Assembly (NCBI GenBank): GCA_905236065.1
Contig: CAJONZ010000071.1
Span: forward strand, 44,587-108,586
Origin: an uncultured Bacteroidaceae bacterium
GTDB lineage: Bacteria > Bacteroidota > Bacteroidia > Bacteroidales > Bacteroidaceae
Length of the DNA stretch: 64,000 bases
Direction of reading: 5' to 3'
Positions 7,804-16,984 of this stretch are shown one piece after another. Below the pieces are notes generated by a model. It was not told where the DNA came from. It ran no database searches and saw only the letters and a program-made list of their open reading frames with translations. Positions within the stretch are counted from its first letter, which is position 1. Each line of letters starts with the position of its first letter. The translations under genes were made by a program, and so were the position numbers.

Positions 7804-7834
7804 GCGTTGTGAAAAATTTTTTTTGCGGAAACCT

Positions 7835-7842
7835 TACCTTTG
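7835..7842 (+). promoter_or_regulatory. -7 box for the receiver-domain gene
   Basis: TACCTTTG matches the consensus. It lies 49 bases upstream of the GTG start at 7892. Confidence 0.5.
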
Positions 7843-7891
7843 CATCGATTATTTGCACGACACGGCAAACGAGTTAAACCCTTAACGAACA

Positions 7892-8299
7892 GTGAACCCC
7901 TACATCAAACCCGGCATCGAGACAGACAAGGTGAAAATCCTCGTCGTCGAAGACGTCCCCATGACGCTCCACCTGCTCAAGTCCCTGCTCTCCTGCTACA
8001 CCTTTCAGTTGCAGACTGCCAGCGACCAGACGGAGGCCATGTCGTGCATCGAGCACGACACACCCCACCTGCTCTTGCTCGACACCGTCCTGTTCGACGT
8101 GGAAACCCTCGGACTCATCCAACACCTCCGTGCCCACGAAGAGACCCGCCGACTCCCCATCATTCTCATGGCTTCTTGCCACGAAAACGACAAGATTACC
8201 CGCGCACTGGAACTGGGTGCCAACGCCTACGTCTGCAAACCCTTCGTCGTCGATCACCTCTACAGAACCATCGCCGACCAAATCAACTCCCTTTTTTAA
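7892..8299 (+). CDS. Stand-alone response regulator receiver domain
   Basis: 135 residues, a single REC domain with no output domain. VKILVVEDVP supplies the acidic pair (E20, D21), LLLLDT the phospho-acceptor D64, S95 replaces the usual Thr, and K116 in VCKPF is the conserved lysine. The start is a GTG at 7892; no upstream ATG fits the reading frame. The usual DxxMP after the acceptor is changed to DTVLFD. No histidine kinase is nearby, so it may serve a phosphorelay or partner elsewhere. Confident on the fold, not on the role. Confidence 0.83.
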   Translation: MNPYIKPGIETDKVKILVVEDVPMTLHLLKSLLSCYTFQLQTASDQTEAMSCIEHDTPHLLLLDTVLFDVETLGLIQHLRAHEETRRLPIILMASCHENDKITRALELGANAYVCKPFVVDHLYRTIADQINSLF

Positions 8300-8383
8300 T
8301 TTCGACCCACGCATTGCCGCCCATTCCCTGCGACAAAACGGAAAACAACCTGAGAAAAAAGACTTTCTAAAGAAAGATTTTTC

Positions 8384-8529
8384 TCACGCTGGGCTGTTCA
8401 CATCTTCACGCTGAACTGTCCAAAATTATTCTCGGCGAGAATAAAAAATATATCGACGCCATATTTAATATTCTCGACGAGAATAAAAGATATATCGCCG
8501 AGAATATTTTCTTTCACTTCGGCGTGAGG
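8384..8529. repeat. 22-base-period repeat element A with nested palindromes
   Basis: TCACGCTGGGCTGT starts at 8384 and TCACGCTGAACTGT at 8406, exactly 22 bases apart. Then come two near-copies of a palindrome, ATTCTCGGCGAGAAT (8428) and ATTCTCGACGAGAAT (8470), each followed by a similar A-rich tail with ATATATCG. An inverted end, CACTTCGGCGTGA, closes the element. The 411-base gap between the receiver gene and the kinase otherwise holds only the kinase promoter. The related elements lie at 24957 and 45956. Confidence 0.7.
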
Positions 8530-8612
8530 AAATGTTTAGAGCTTTGTGGGGAAAAATTCAGGTTTTTGGGGAGGAAAGGGTGGGGGTGTGTGCCTTAAAA
8601 AAATGTAATAAA

Positions 8613-8644
8613 TTTGTTTTTTCGTGGAGTTATGCGTACCTTCG
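8613..8644 (+). promoter_or_regulatory. Promoter of the ThiD-like gene
   Basis: TTTG (8613-8616), a 20-base spacer and TACCTTCG (8637-8644). The same TTATGCGTACCTTCGC block, with identical spacing to a TTTG, recurs upstream of the 25197 gene. Confidence 0.55.
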
Positions 8645-8710
8645 CCGCTAATTTGTTGAAAGTGGGCATGGTTTGCCCCGATGGATACATGAACACAAAA
8701 CAATTGACGG

Positions 8711-9535
8711 ATGGGAAAGAAATCTCTGAATGTGGTATTCCTGATTGCCGGCAGTGAGCCGTTGGGCAGTGCGGGGATGCAGGCTGACATCAAGGCGGTA
8801 ACGGCTTGTGGCGGCTATGCTGCGTGTGCGGTGACGTGTGTGGTGGATGAGGACACGCGGCGTGTGAAAAGTATCTTCCACTTGCCTGTGGATTTGATTG
8901 TGTCGCAGGCGGAGTCGTTTTTGGGCGACATAGCCACGGGATGCATCAAGACGGGTGTGCTGCCGACGGAGGAAATCATCAGGGGCGTGGCGGGTGTGCT
9001 GCGCAAGTTCAGTCAGGTGCCCGTGCTGGTGGATCCGGTGATTGTGGATTCGCTGGGGCAGAAGTTGGTGGCCGACGATGCCATCGAGGCGTACAAGCGG
9101 GAGTTGTTTCCGCTGGCTACGCTGATTACGCCCAACCGCCGCGAGGCGGAGACCTTGCTGGGACGCCCCATCGGGAATGTGCAGGAGGATGTGCGTGAGT
9201 TGGGACAGTGGGGCTGTTCGGTGATTGTCAAGTCGATTGAACGTGGAAAGATGCTGGCGGACGTGTTCTACGATGCCGGGACGGACAGGGTGCGTGAGTT
9301 TGTGAAACCGCGCATCCTTACGCGCAACGTGAACGGTACGGGCGACTCGTTCTCGTCGGCCATTGCGACGTATGTGGCGACGGGATATTCGTTGGAGGAA
9401 GCCGTGGAGAAGGCGGAGGAGTTCATCAGCCGTGCCATCAGCCTGGGTGCGGAGTATGAGTTTGGCCACGGCTATGGCCCTGTGCATCCGTGTTTCATGG
9501 AGGACAAGAGTGTGCATCAAAGAATCTATAATTAG
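8711..9535 (+). CDS. ThiD-like hydroxymethylpyrimidine/pyridoxal kinase
   Basis: 274-residue ribokinase-fold kinase of the ThiD/PdxK group. Seen: IAGSEPLGSAGMQADIKAVTACGGYAA at the N-terminus (substrate site), VLVDPVIVDSLGQKL, LITPNRREAETLLG, and the ATP/anion-hole block NVNGTGDSFSSA, whose GTGD aspartate is the catalytic base. Family enzymes phosphorylate hydroxymethylpyrimidine, or pyridoxal and pyridoxine. In Bacteroidales such single-domain proteins are often annotated as pyridoxal kinase, so the exact substrate is open. No thiamine genes or TPP riboswitch are nearby. It stands 46 bases before the GH127-type gene, separated by AACTTTT repeats. Confidence 0.8.
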   Translation: MGKKSLNVVFLIAGSEPLGSAGMQADIKAVTACGGYAACAVTCVVDEDTRRVKSIFHLPVDLIVSQAESFLGDIATGCIKTGVLPTEEIIRGVAGVLRKFSQVPVLVDPVIVDSLGQKLVADDAIEAYKRELFPLATLITPNRREAETLLGRPIGNVQEDVRELGQWGCSVIVKSIERGKMLADVFYDAGTDRVREFVKPRILTRNVNGTGDSFSSAIATYVATGYSLEEAVEKAEEFISRAISLGAEYEFGHGYGPVHPCFMEDKSVHQRIYN

Positions 9536-9581
9536 TCCCCATCCCCCCATTTTAACTTTTAACTCTTAACTTTTAACTGAT

Positions 9582-12500
9582 ATGAAAATCCTTAGACGAA
9601 TGGTGTGTGGCTGCGTGATGATGGTCGCAGCAGGTAGTACGTGTTTGGTGGCAAATGCGATGGAGGGCGCTCCGGCGGTGAAAGCCAAGGTGCGTACTAT
9701 CAAGACGGTGGAGGCCGTGAGCGTAGCGTCGCCGGTGGGCACGGTGCCCCGCCTGCCTTACCAGTTGTGGGTGACTTATTCTGACGGCTATGGGGAGTGG
9801 CGGCAGGTGCGCTGGATGAACTCCCTGCTCAGTACGGAGCAGCAGCAGGCCAATGCGGAGTTGTACCCCGTGGGAAAGGAATACACGGTGAAAGGTTTTG
9901 TCATCGGCGACAACACGACGGACAACGGCTACCCCGTGGAGGCGAAGGTGAAGGTGGTGGCCGGTGGCTATCAGACACCTTCCAACCAGCTGAAGGCTAC
10001 GCCCCTGCCGTTGGGGAGTGTAAGGATTGTCGGCAAGAACCGCCTGACGAACAACCGCGACTTGGACATCCAGACGCTGTTGGCACTGGATGTCACCCAG
10101 CAGCTGTATAATTACCGTGACACGTATGGCCTGCCCACCGAGGGCTACACGAAGTCGGATGGCTGGGACTCACCGACGACGAAGTTGAAGGGGCACGGAA
10201 CGGGTCACTATCTGAGTGCGCTGGCCTTTGCGTATGCTTCGGCGGAGGACAATCAGACGAAGTTGGCCCTTCGCAACCGCATTGAGCGGATGGTCAATGA
10301 GTTGAGGGAATGCCAGGAACGGACGTTCGTGTGGGACAGCACCCTGAACCGCTATTGGGAAGCCCGCGACTATGCCCCGGAGGAGGAGTTGAAGCAGATG
10401 AAGGGCAGTTGGGCGGCTTTCGACGAATACAAGAAGGACTACAAGCATTACGGCTATGGTTACCTGAATGCCATCCCGGCGGCGCATCCGGCACTGATTG
10501 AGTGTTACCGGGCGTACAACAACGAGGAATGGGTGTGGGCACCCTACTATACGATTCACAAGCAGTTGGCGGGATTGATAGACATTGCCAACGTGATGCA
10601 TGAGGGTTCCTTGTTCCTATTGGACGAGCCCATCAATGGGAAAAAATATCTTGATAATGGCGAGATTGGTAGGAAGGCGTTGCAGATTGCCAAGGACATG
10701 GGGCTGTGGGTGTGGAACCGCCTGCACTACCGCACGTATGTGAAGACGGACGGGACGAAGGCGGAGCGTCAGGCCAAGCCCGGCAACCGCTATGAGATGT
10801 GGAACATGTACATTGCCGGCGAGGTGGGCGGCATGGCCGAGTCGTTGGCCCGTCTGTCGGAGATGGTGGATGACGCAACGGAGAAGGCGCACCTGTTGGA
10901 GGCTGCCAATTGTTTCGACGCGCCGGCGTTCTTCGACCCGGTGGCCCGGAATGTGGATGACATCCGCACACGCCATGCCAACCAGCATATCCCGATGATT
11001 ACGGGTGCGTTGCGCAGCTATCTCGGCAACGGCAATCCGTATTATTACAACCTGGCCTACAACTTCTGGAACCTGATACAGGGTCGCTATGCCTACGCCA
11101 TGGGCGGTGTGGGCAACGGTGAGATGTGGCGTCAGCCGTATTCACAAATGTTGTCGATGAACACCAGCGTGATGAGCGACCACCGAAGGAACATGTACCC
11201 GAACCCAGACATCAACGAGACGTGTTGCGCCTACAACCTGGCCAAGCTGACGAAAGACCTGAACTGCTATGACCCGGACAATGCGGCCTACATGGACTAT
11301 TACGAGCGGATACTCTACAACCAGATTGTGGGCAGCGTGAATCCGAAGGAGTGGGGCGTGACGTATCAGTATGCGGTGGGCATGAATGCCCGGAAGCCGT
11401 TTGGCAACGAGACGCCGCAGAGTACGTGCTGTGGCGGTACGGGCGTGGAGAACCACGTGAAGTATCAGGAAGCGGCGTATTTTGTGAATGAGAACACGGT
11501 GTGGGTGGCACTGTATATGCCGACAGAAGCCTATTGGGATCGTCCTCATGTCACTATTAAGCAGGATTGTGAATGGCCCGCTGAGAAAAGTGTGATTACG
11601 GTGTCTTCGGGCCTGAATGATGAATCCCTTAAGCCGTTCACGATGAAGCTGCGTGTGCCTTACTGGGCAACCAAGGGCTTTGACGTGAAACTCAACGGAA
11701 AGTCGATTGCCAAGACCTATCAGCCCGGCAGCTATGTGGAAATCCCGGAACGGATATGGAAATCAAGCGATAAGGTGGAGGTCATCATGCCATTTACGGC
11801 GCATATCAACTGGGGCCCGGACAAGATGGACTTGGCGGCGACGGGCAAGAACGAGATTCGCACACCGTTCAACCCGCAGTGGGTGGGTGCCTTGATGTAC
11901 GGCCCGCTGGTGATGGCTACGCCGGAGATTCACGAATGGAAAGACGCAGAGTTCACCTTGGCCTCGAACCTGTCGGATGTTCAGCTGAACGGTGCGACGG
12001 GTGACGACGGTACGGGCGGGCGGCTCTATACGCTGACTTTTGCGGGCAAACAGTTCCAACCAGACTACTATCAGACGGGGAACGAGACGCACTACCTGAG
12101 ACTGAACGTGGAGACGGGTGGCAAGCAGAAGGCGCGGAAGGGTATCGACAAGACGAACCTGGAGCAGGTGGTTGAGATAGCCAAGGAACGTGTGCAGGGT
12201 CAGCAGGCGTGGGAGTCACTGACGGTGAAGGTTCCGGCCTTCTCTCCGTGGGCTCCGAACGGCTACAAGCGTCTGCTGGAGCAGATGAAGCAGGCGGAGC
12301 AGGTGCTTGCCAAGGAGAAGAAGGCGGTGACGCAGGAAGAAATCAACAAGGCTGCCTCGGCCCTGAACATGGTGATTAACACGATGCGTCCGGGTAACCT
12401 GGCTGAGCCGGAGGACTTGAACGAGTTGTTGCCGCTGGTGACGGAGTCGAAGAATATCCGCGACAAATCGACCGAGTTGCGGGAAGCCATCAACTATGCC

Positions 12501-12605
12501 GACATGGTGGTGCAGTACGTGAACGATGGTTCGGGAACGCATGACTTGATTGAGAAGGCAATGAAGAGGCTGAAGGAGGCATTGAAAATGAAGAGTGAAA
12601 AATGA
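9582..12605 (+). CDS. GH127/GH146-type beta-L-arabinofuranosidase (DUF1680)
   Basis: 1007-residue secreted hydrolase, predicted to remove L-arabinofuranose from plant glycans. The signal peptide is about residues 1-26. An Ig-like Big_4-type domain follows at about 45-130 (VTYSDGYGEWRQVRW, YPVGKEYTVKG). The catalytic alpha/alpha-barrel spans roughly 150-720. The zinc and catalytic residues are visible as NETCC (E546, C548) and STCCGG (C616, C617), matching the Glu/Cys set of the GH127 enzyme HypBA1. The last 150 residues are helical with FIVAR-like segments (LEQMKQAEQVLAKEKKAVTQEEINKAASALN). GH127 versus GH146 cannot be decided by eye. Confidence 0.85.
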   Translation: MKILRRMVCGCVMMVAAGSTCLVANAMEGAPAVKAKVRTIKTVEAVSVASPVGTVPRLPYQLWVTYSDGYGEWRQVRWMNSLLSTEQQQANAELYPVGKEYTVKGFVIGDNTTDNGYPVEAKVKVVAGGYQTPSNQLKATPLPLGSVRIVGKNRLTNNRDLDIQTLLALDVTQQLYNYRDTYGLPTEGYTKSDGWDSPTTKLKGHGTGHYLSALAFAYASAEDNQTKLALRNRIERMVNELRECQERTFVWDSTLNRYWEARDYAPEEELKQMKGSWAAFDEYKKDYKHYGYGYLNAIPAAHPALIECYRAYNNEEWVWAPYYTIHKQLAGLIDIANVMHEGSLFLLDEPINGKKYLDNGEIGRKALQIAKDMGLWVWNRLHYRTYVKTDGTKAERQAKPGNRYEMWNMYIAGEVGGMAESLARLSEMVDDATEKAHLLEAANCFDAPAFFDPVARNVDDIRTRHANQHIPMITGALRSYLGNGNPYYYNLAYNFWNLIQGRYAYAMGGVGNGEMWRQPYSQMLSMNTSVMSDHRRNMYPNPDINETCCAYNLAKLTKDLNCYDPDNAAYMDYYERILYNQIVGSVNPKEWGVTYQYAVGMNARKPFGNETPQSTCCGGTGVENHVKYQEAAYFVNENTVWVALYMPTEAYWDRPHVTIKQDCEWPAEKSVITVSSGLNDESLKPFTMKLRVPYWATKGFDVKLNGKSIAKTYQPGSYVEIPERIWKSSDKVEVIMPFTAHINWGPDKMDLAATGKNEIRTPFNPQWVGALMYGPLVMATPEIHEWKDAEFTLASNLSDVQLNGATGDDGTGGRLYTLTFAGKQFQPDYYQTGNETHYLRLNVETGGKQKARKGIDKTNLEQVVEIAKERVQGQQAWESLTVKVPAFSPWAPNGYKRLLEQMKQAEQVLAKEKKAVTQEEINKAASALNMVINTMRPGNLAEPEDLNELLPLVTESKNIRDKSTELREAINYADMVVQYVNDGSGTHDLIEKAMKRLKEALKMKSEK

Positions 12606-12690
12606 AGAATCGTGAGAAGGAAGAATGAAAAATGAAGAATGCCCCTTTTCCCTGGAGGGTGAGGGGCTGAATAACACACCGATATGATTT

Positions 12691-14154
12691 ATGAAATTAG
12701 GATTTGACAACGAGAAATATTTGAAGATTCAGTCGGAGCATATCCGCGAAAGAATTGCGAAGTTTAACGGAAAGTTGTATCTGGAGTTGGGCGGCAAGTT
12801 GTTTGACGACCATCATGCCAGCCGGGTGCTTCCGGGTTTTCAACCTGACAGTAAGTTGCGGATGTTCTCCCAACTGAGCGACAGCATTGAGATTGTGATT
12901 GTCATCAGTGCGGAGGACATTGAGAAGAACAAGGTGCGGGCCGACCTGGGCATCACCTACGACGAGGATGTGCTTCGTCTGCGTGAAGAGTTCATCGCTC
13001 GTCAGTTTAAGGTGGGTTCGGTTGTCATCACCCATTACGACGGCCAGCGGACGGCAGACACGTTCCGAATGCGTCTGGAAAGGATGGGCATCAAGACGTA
13101 CATCCACTATCTGATTGAGGGCTATCCGCATAACGTTCAGCTGATTGCCAGCGAGAATGGCTTTGGCAAGAACGACTACATCGAGACGGAGCGTCCGCTG
13201 GTGATTGTCACAGCCCCTGGCCCTGGTTCGGGCAAGATGGCTGTCTGCCTCAGTCAGCTGTATGGGGAAAACCGCCGTGGCATCCATGCCGGTTATGCCA
13301 AGTTTGAGACCTTCCCCGTGTGGAATCTGCCGCTGAAGCATCCCGTCAACATTGCCTACGAAGCTGCCACTGCCGACCTGAACGATGTCAACATGATTGA
13401 CCCGTTCCATTTGGATGCTTACAATAAAATTGCCGTTAACTACAACCGCGACATCGAGATTTTCCCGGTGCTGAACGCCTTGTTCGAAGGCATTTATGGC
13501 GAGAATCCCTACAAGTCGCCGACCGACATGGGCGTGAACATGGTGGGTTTCTGCATTTCGGACGATGAAGTGTGTTGTCGCGCCAGCAAGGATGAGATTG
13601 TGCGTCGCTACTACGATGCCACCAACAAATTGGTCGATGGGGCTTGCAACGACTCGGAGGTGAGCAAGATACAGTTGCTATTCAATCAGGCGAAAATCAC
13701 GACCGACTATCGCCGCACAACGGTTGCAGCGAAGAAGCTGCGTGAGGAGTGTGGACACACTTCCGCTGCCATCGAACTGGCCGACGGCACCATCATTACC
13801 GCCCATTCCTCACCCTTGTTGGGTTGCTCGGCGGCTTTGATTCTGAATGCCACCAAGCATCTGGCACGTATCAACCATGAGCTGAAGCTGATTCCGCAGT
13901 CGATGATAGAGCCGATACAGAAGACCAAGATTGACTATCTGGGTGCCCGCAACCCCCGTCTCCACACAGACGAAGTGCTGGTTGCCCTCTCCGTGCTTTC
14001 CCAACGCGACGAGAATTGCCGCCGTGCGTTGGAACAACTGCCTGCCCTGCGTGGCTGTCAGGTGCATTGCACCGTGATGCTGAGTGAGGTTGACCGAAAG
14101 ATTTTCAAGAAACTCGGCGTCGGCCTTACGTGCGAACCTTATAAGAAGAGATAA
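12691..14154 (+). CDS. DUF1846 domain protein
   Basis: 487-residue cytoplasmic protein covering the whole DUF1846 family (PF08903) from MKLGFDNEKYLKIQSEHI to the C-terminal LGVGLTCEPYKKR. There is no signal peptide. Conserved stretches include KLYLELGGKLFDDHHASRVLPGF, VTAPGPGSGKMAVCLSQLYG (phosphate-loop-like, a glycine-rich turn before GK) and ELADGTIITAHSSPLLGCSAA. The family has structures but no established reaction. Its position between two glycan hydrolase genes is probably incidental. The spacer upstream contains repeated GAAAAATGAAGAAT units. Confidence 0.88.
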   Translation: MKLGFDNEKYLKIQSEHIRERIAKFNGKLYLELGGKLFDDHHASRVLPGFQPDSKLRMFSQLSDSIEIVIVISAEDIEKNKVRADLGITYDEDVLRLREEFIARQFKVGSVVITHYDGQRTADTFRMRLERMGIKTYIHYLIEGYPHNVQLIASENGFGKNDYIETERPLVIVTAPGPGSGKMAVCLSQLYGENRRGIHAGYAKFETFPVWNLPLKHPVNIAYEAATADLNDVNMIDPFHLDAYNKIAVNYNRDIEIFPVLNALFEGIYGENPYKSPTDMGVNMVGFCISDDEVCCRASKDEIVRRYYDATNKLVDGACNDSEVSKIQLLFNQAKITTDYRRTTVAAKKLREECGHTSAAIELADGTIITAHSSPLLGCSAALILNATKHLARINHELKLIPQSMIEPIQKTKIDYLGARNPRLHTDEVLVALSVLSQRDENCRRALEQLPALRGCQVHCTVMLSEVDRKIFKKLGVGLTCEPYKKR

Positions 14155-14203
14155 GTCGAAGATTGTCTGCAGCAATAAGTACAACCTAAAAACCTTACAA
14201 CCT

Positions 14204-16981
14204 ATGAGAAAGATTTTTTCGCTTTCCATCCTCTTCCTTGTCACAATGGGAATGCAGGCGCAGGCTCCCGTGTGGCCTGAAACGAATATACAGACACGGC
14301 CTGGTGCCCGTTGGTGGTGGCTGGGTTCGGCGGTCGATGATGACAACCTCACTTCCTTGATGAAGGAATATGCCGAGACGGGCATCGGCACGTTGGAAAT
14401 CACGCCGATTTATGGAGTACAAAATGCCAGGAACAACATCACTTACCTGAGTACGGAGTGGATGGACAAACTGAAAAAGGTGGAAAGTTTGGGAACGGAG
14501 TACGACATGCAGATTGACATGAACATGGGTACCGGCTGGCCCTTCGGTGGGCCGTGGGTTCCCCTCTCCGAGGCTGCTGGAAAGTTGGTCTATACCAACA
14601 AGGACTTTACCGTCTCTGCCTCTGCGCCGACCATCACCTACGACGTCACTCCGGTGGCCAACAGTACGCTCAACTGTGTCATGGCTTATCCACTGTCCAT
14701 TGCAGGTGCCGACACGGTCGATGTCACGGGCTTTGTCACCAATAAAACACTCAGTTGGACACCCGAAAAGACCGGGCGTTGGCGCATCATTGCCGTCTTC
14801 AACGGTCACACCATGCAGATGGTGAAAAGGGCGGCTCCCGGTGGTGAGGGCTATGTGCTCGACCACCTTGACAGTGCTGCCGTGGCTCATTACATCAAGC
14901 ACTTTGAGGATGCCTTTGCCCGAAACGGCAACCCCTATCCCACGACCTTTTTCAACGACTCCTACGAGATTTTCGGTGCTGACTGGTCGCCTCGTTTCTT
15001 CGAAGAGTTTGAGCGGCGTCGTGGCTACAAGTTGCAATACCACTTGCAGGAACTCTTTAAAATGACTACCGACTCTAAGTCGCAAGTCCGCTCCGACTAC
15101 CGTGAAACCATGGCTGACATGTACCTTGATAACTTTATCAAGCCTTGGAACGACTTTGCCCATCGCCATGGTGTCCTGACTCGCAACCAGTCGCACGGTT
15201 CCCCTTCCAACCTCATTGACACCTACGCCTCGGTCGATATTCCTGAGATTGAGGGTTACGGCATGACACCGCTCAACATCAAGGGACTGCGTCGAGACGA
15301 CGGCTTTACGGCCAAGAACTCCAGTGACTTCGCCACCCTCAAGATGGCTTCCAGTGCCGCCCACGTCACAGGCAAGAAATGGACATCGAGCGAAACCTTC
15401 ACTTGGTTCACCGAACATTTCCGCACATCGCTCTCGCAGATGAAGCCCGAAATGGATCTCATGTTCCTTGCCGGTGTCAACCGCATGTTCTTCCACGGTA
15501 CAACCTACTCTCCCAGAGAGGCTGCGTGGCCTGGCTATAAGTTCTATGCCAGCATCGACATGTCGCCCACCAACAGCATTTGGAAAGACGCCCGAAACTT
15601 CATGGAGTACGTGAACCGTTGCCAAAGTTTCCTGCAATGGGGACAGCCAGACAACGACATCCTTGTCTATTTTACCTGCTACAACTCTTGGCACACTGCC
15701 GGTACCGACTGGCTACGCCTCTGTGCCATCTCCGACTTTCCCAATCAGTACGGAAAACTCGACCGTGCCGTCGATTCGCTCGATGTCTATGGCTATGGTT
15801 GCGACTACATTACCGACCGCATGATTGAACAGTTGCGTTATGAGGATGGTGTGTTCATCACCGAGGGAGGCGCACGTTACAAAGCCTTGCAAATCCCTGT
15901 TGACCAGTATATGCCTGCGCAGACCAAGGCACGGCTTGACTCCTTGGCAGCTTTGGGGGCAAACATCATTGTCAATAAACGTGACGAGGCCCTTTTCACG
16001 GCTATTTGCCAGCCTGAACCCATGCGCCGCCAGTTAGGTCTGCGTTACATCCGTCGCTCTAATCCCACGGGGCATCACTATTTCATTAGCAACCTCACTG
16101 CCAACGATGTGGCTGACTACGTTTCGCTGGCTGTCGATTTCCAGTCCGCAGCCCTCTTCAATCCTGCCGACGGAACCATTCGCCAGGCTTTGGTCAACGA
16201 CGAGGGAAAAGTCTATCTGCACCTTTGCTCCGGTGAGTCCGTCATCCTGCAGACCTACGACTACGACATCGCTTCGGCATCCCTGCCGAAAGACTGTGAG
16301 TTATCGACGCTCACCGTTCAGGAAATACCCCTCACTGGCTCTTGGACGCTGACCTTCAACGAAGCAGCCTTGGCCGACAATTCCACCTATTCACATACCT
16401 ACACCCTCGCAGCACCGCAGACATGGGAAACCCTCGACGACCACACCGCCCAGCTGATGGGTACCGGCGTCTATGAGACCACGTTCAACCTCACAGCCGA
16501 GCAACAGGCCACTTATCAGCAGTTTGAACTCCTGTTGGGCGACGTTCGTGAGTCTGCCAACGTCTATGTCAACGACCGCTATGTGGGTTGTGCCTGGCAT
16601 GTCCCCTTCGTGCTCGACTGCACCGATGCCCTTCAAATTGGCGACAACACCCTCCGCATTGAGGTGACAAACTTGCCTGCCAACCGCATCCGCCGCATGG
16701 ATCAAGACGGCACACCGTGGCGTATTTTCGAGGACGTCAACATCAGCACCATTTCTTCGGGCAACAACGTCGGCACTACTGCCAACAGCTTTGCCGCCTG
16801 GGCCTTGGTTCCCTCGGGCCTGAACGCCGCCGTCAGCCTCCGTGCCATCCAAGGGACGGGTACGACACCACAAAAAATCTCCTTACAGGAAATCCGGCAA
16901 GCGATTGCCGACTACCTGAAAGGAGATGCTTCCGTGAGAATCACTGACATCATGCAGAAAATCAGCGATTACTTGCGATAG
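14204..16981 (+). CDS. GH106-type alpha-L-rhamnosidase
   Basis: About 925 residues from the ATG at 14204; the track start lies inside the previous gene. The signal peptide is MRKIFSLSILFLVTMGMQAQ. The family signature follows at once: ARWWWLGSAVDDDNLTSLMKEYAETGIGTLEITPIYG and MNMGTGWPFGGPWV. The C-terminal third carries a galactose-binding-like sandwich (YETTFNLTAEQQ... VYVNDRYVGCAWHVPF). The last 30 residues (ITDIMQKISDYLR) resemble half of a dockerin repeat. GH106 enzymes remove alpha-L-rhamnose from pectic rhamnogalacturonan or its side chains, which fits the neighbouring arabinose-active enzymes. Confidence 0.85.
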   Translation: MRKIFSLSILFLVTMGMQAQAPVWPETNIQTRPGARWWWLGSAVDDDNLTSLMKEYAETGIGTLEITPIYGVQNARNNITYLSTEWMDKLKKVESLGTEYDMQIDMNMGTGWPFGGPWVPLSEAAGKLVYTNKDFTVSASAPTITYDVTPVANSTLNCVMAYPLSIAGADTVDVTGFVTNKTLSWTPEKTGRWRIIAVFNGHTMQMVKRAAPGGEGYVLDHLDSAAVAHYIKHFEDAFARNGNPYPTTFFNDSYEIFGADWSPRFFEEFERRRGYKLQYHLQELFKMTTDSKSQVRSDYRETMADMYLDNFIKPWNDFAHRHGVLTRNQSHGSPSNLIDTYASVDIPEIEGYGMTPLNIKGLRRDDGFTAKNSSDFATLKMASSAAHVTGKKWTSSETFTWFTEHFRTSLSQMKPEMDLMFLAGVNRMFFHGTTYSPREAAWPGYKFYASIDMSPTNSIWKDARNFMEYVNRCQSFLQWGQPDNDILVYFTCYNSWHTAGTDWLRLCAISDFPNQYGKLDRAVDSLDVYGYGCDYITDRMIEQLRYEDGVFITEGGARYKALQIPVDQYMPAQTKARLDSLAALGANIIVNKRDEALFTAICQPEPMRRQLGLRYIRRSNPTGHHYFISNLTANDVADYVSLAVDFQSAALFNPADGTIRQALVNDEGKVYLHLCSGESVILQTYDYDIASASLPKDCELSTLTVQEIPLTGSWTLTFNEAALADNSTYSHTYTLAAPQTWETLDDHTAQLMGTGVYETTFNLTAEQQATYQQFELLLGDVRESANVYVNDRYVGCAWHVPFVLDCTDALQIGDNTLRIEVTNLPANRIRRMDQDGTPWRIFEDVNISTISSGNNVGTTANSFAAWALVPSGLNAAVSLRAIQGTGTTPQKISLQEIRQAIADYLKGDASVRITDIMQKISDYLR

Positions 16982-16984
16982 TTT

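Noticed and set aside
8384-8529. CRISPR array
   Set aside because: Cores are 14 bases with 8-base similar spacers, not 24-40-base repeats with unique spacers, and no cas genes are present. The same applies to elements B and C.
8540-8710. TPP riboswitch upstream of the ThiD-like gene
   Set aside because: No CTGAGA or ACCTGATC-type thi-box segments could be seen in the leader.
8536-8793. 85-residue minus-strand ORF
   Set aside because: Runs over the promoter and start of the ThiD-like gene in antisense; no supporting features.
14195-15694. 499-residue minus-strand ORF
   Set aside because: Antisense shadow of the GH106-type gene; no family pattern and biased residues (many V, G, H).
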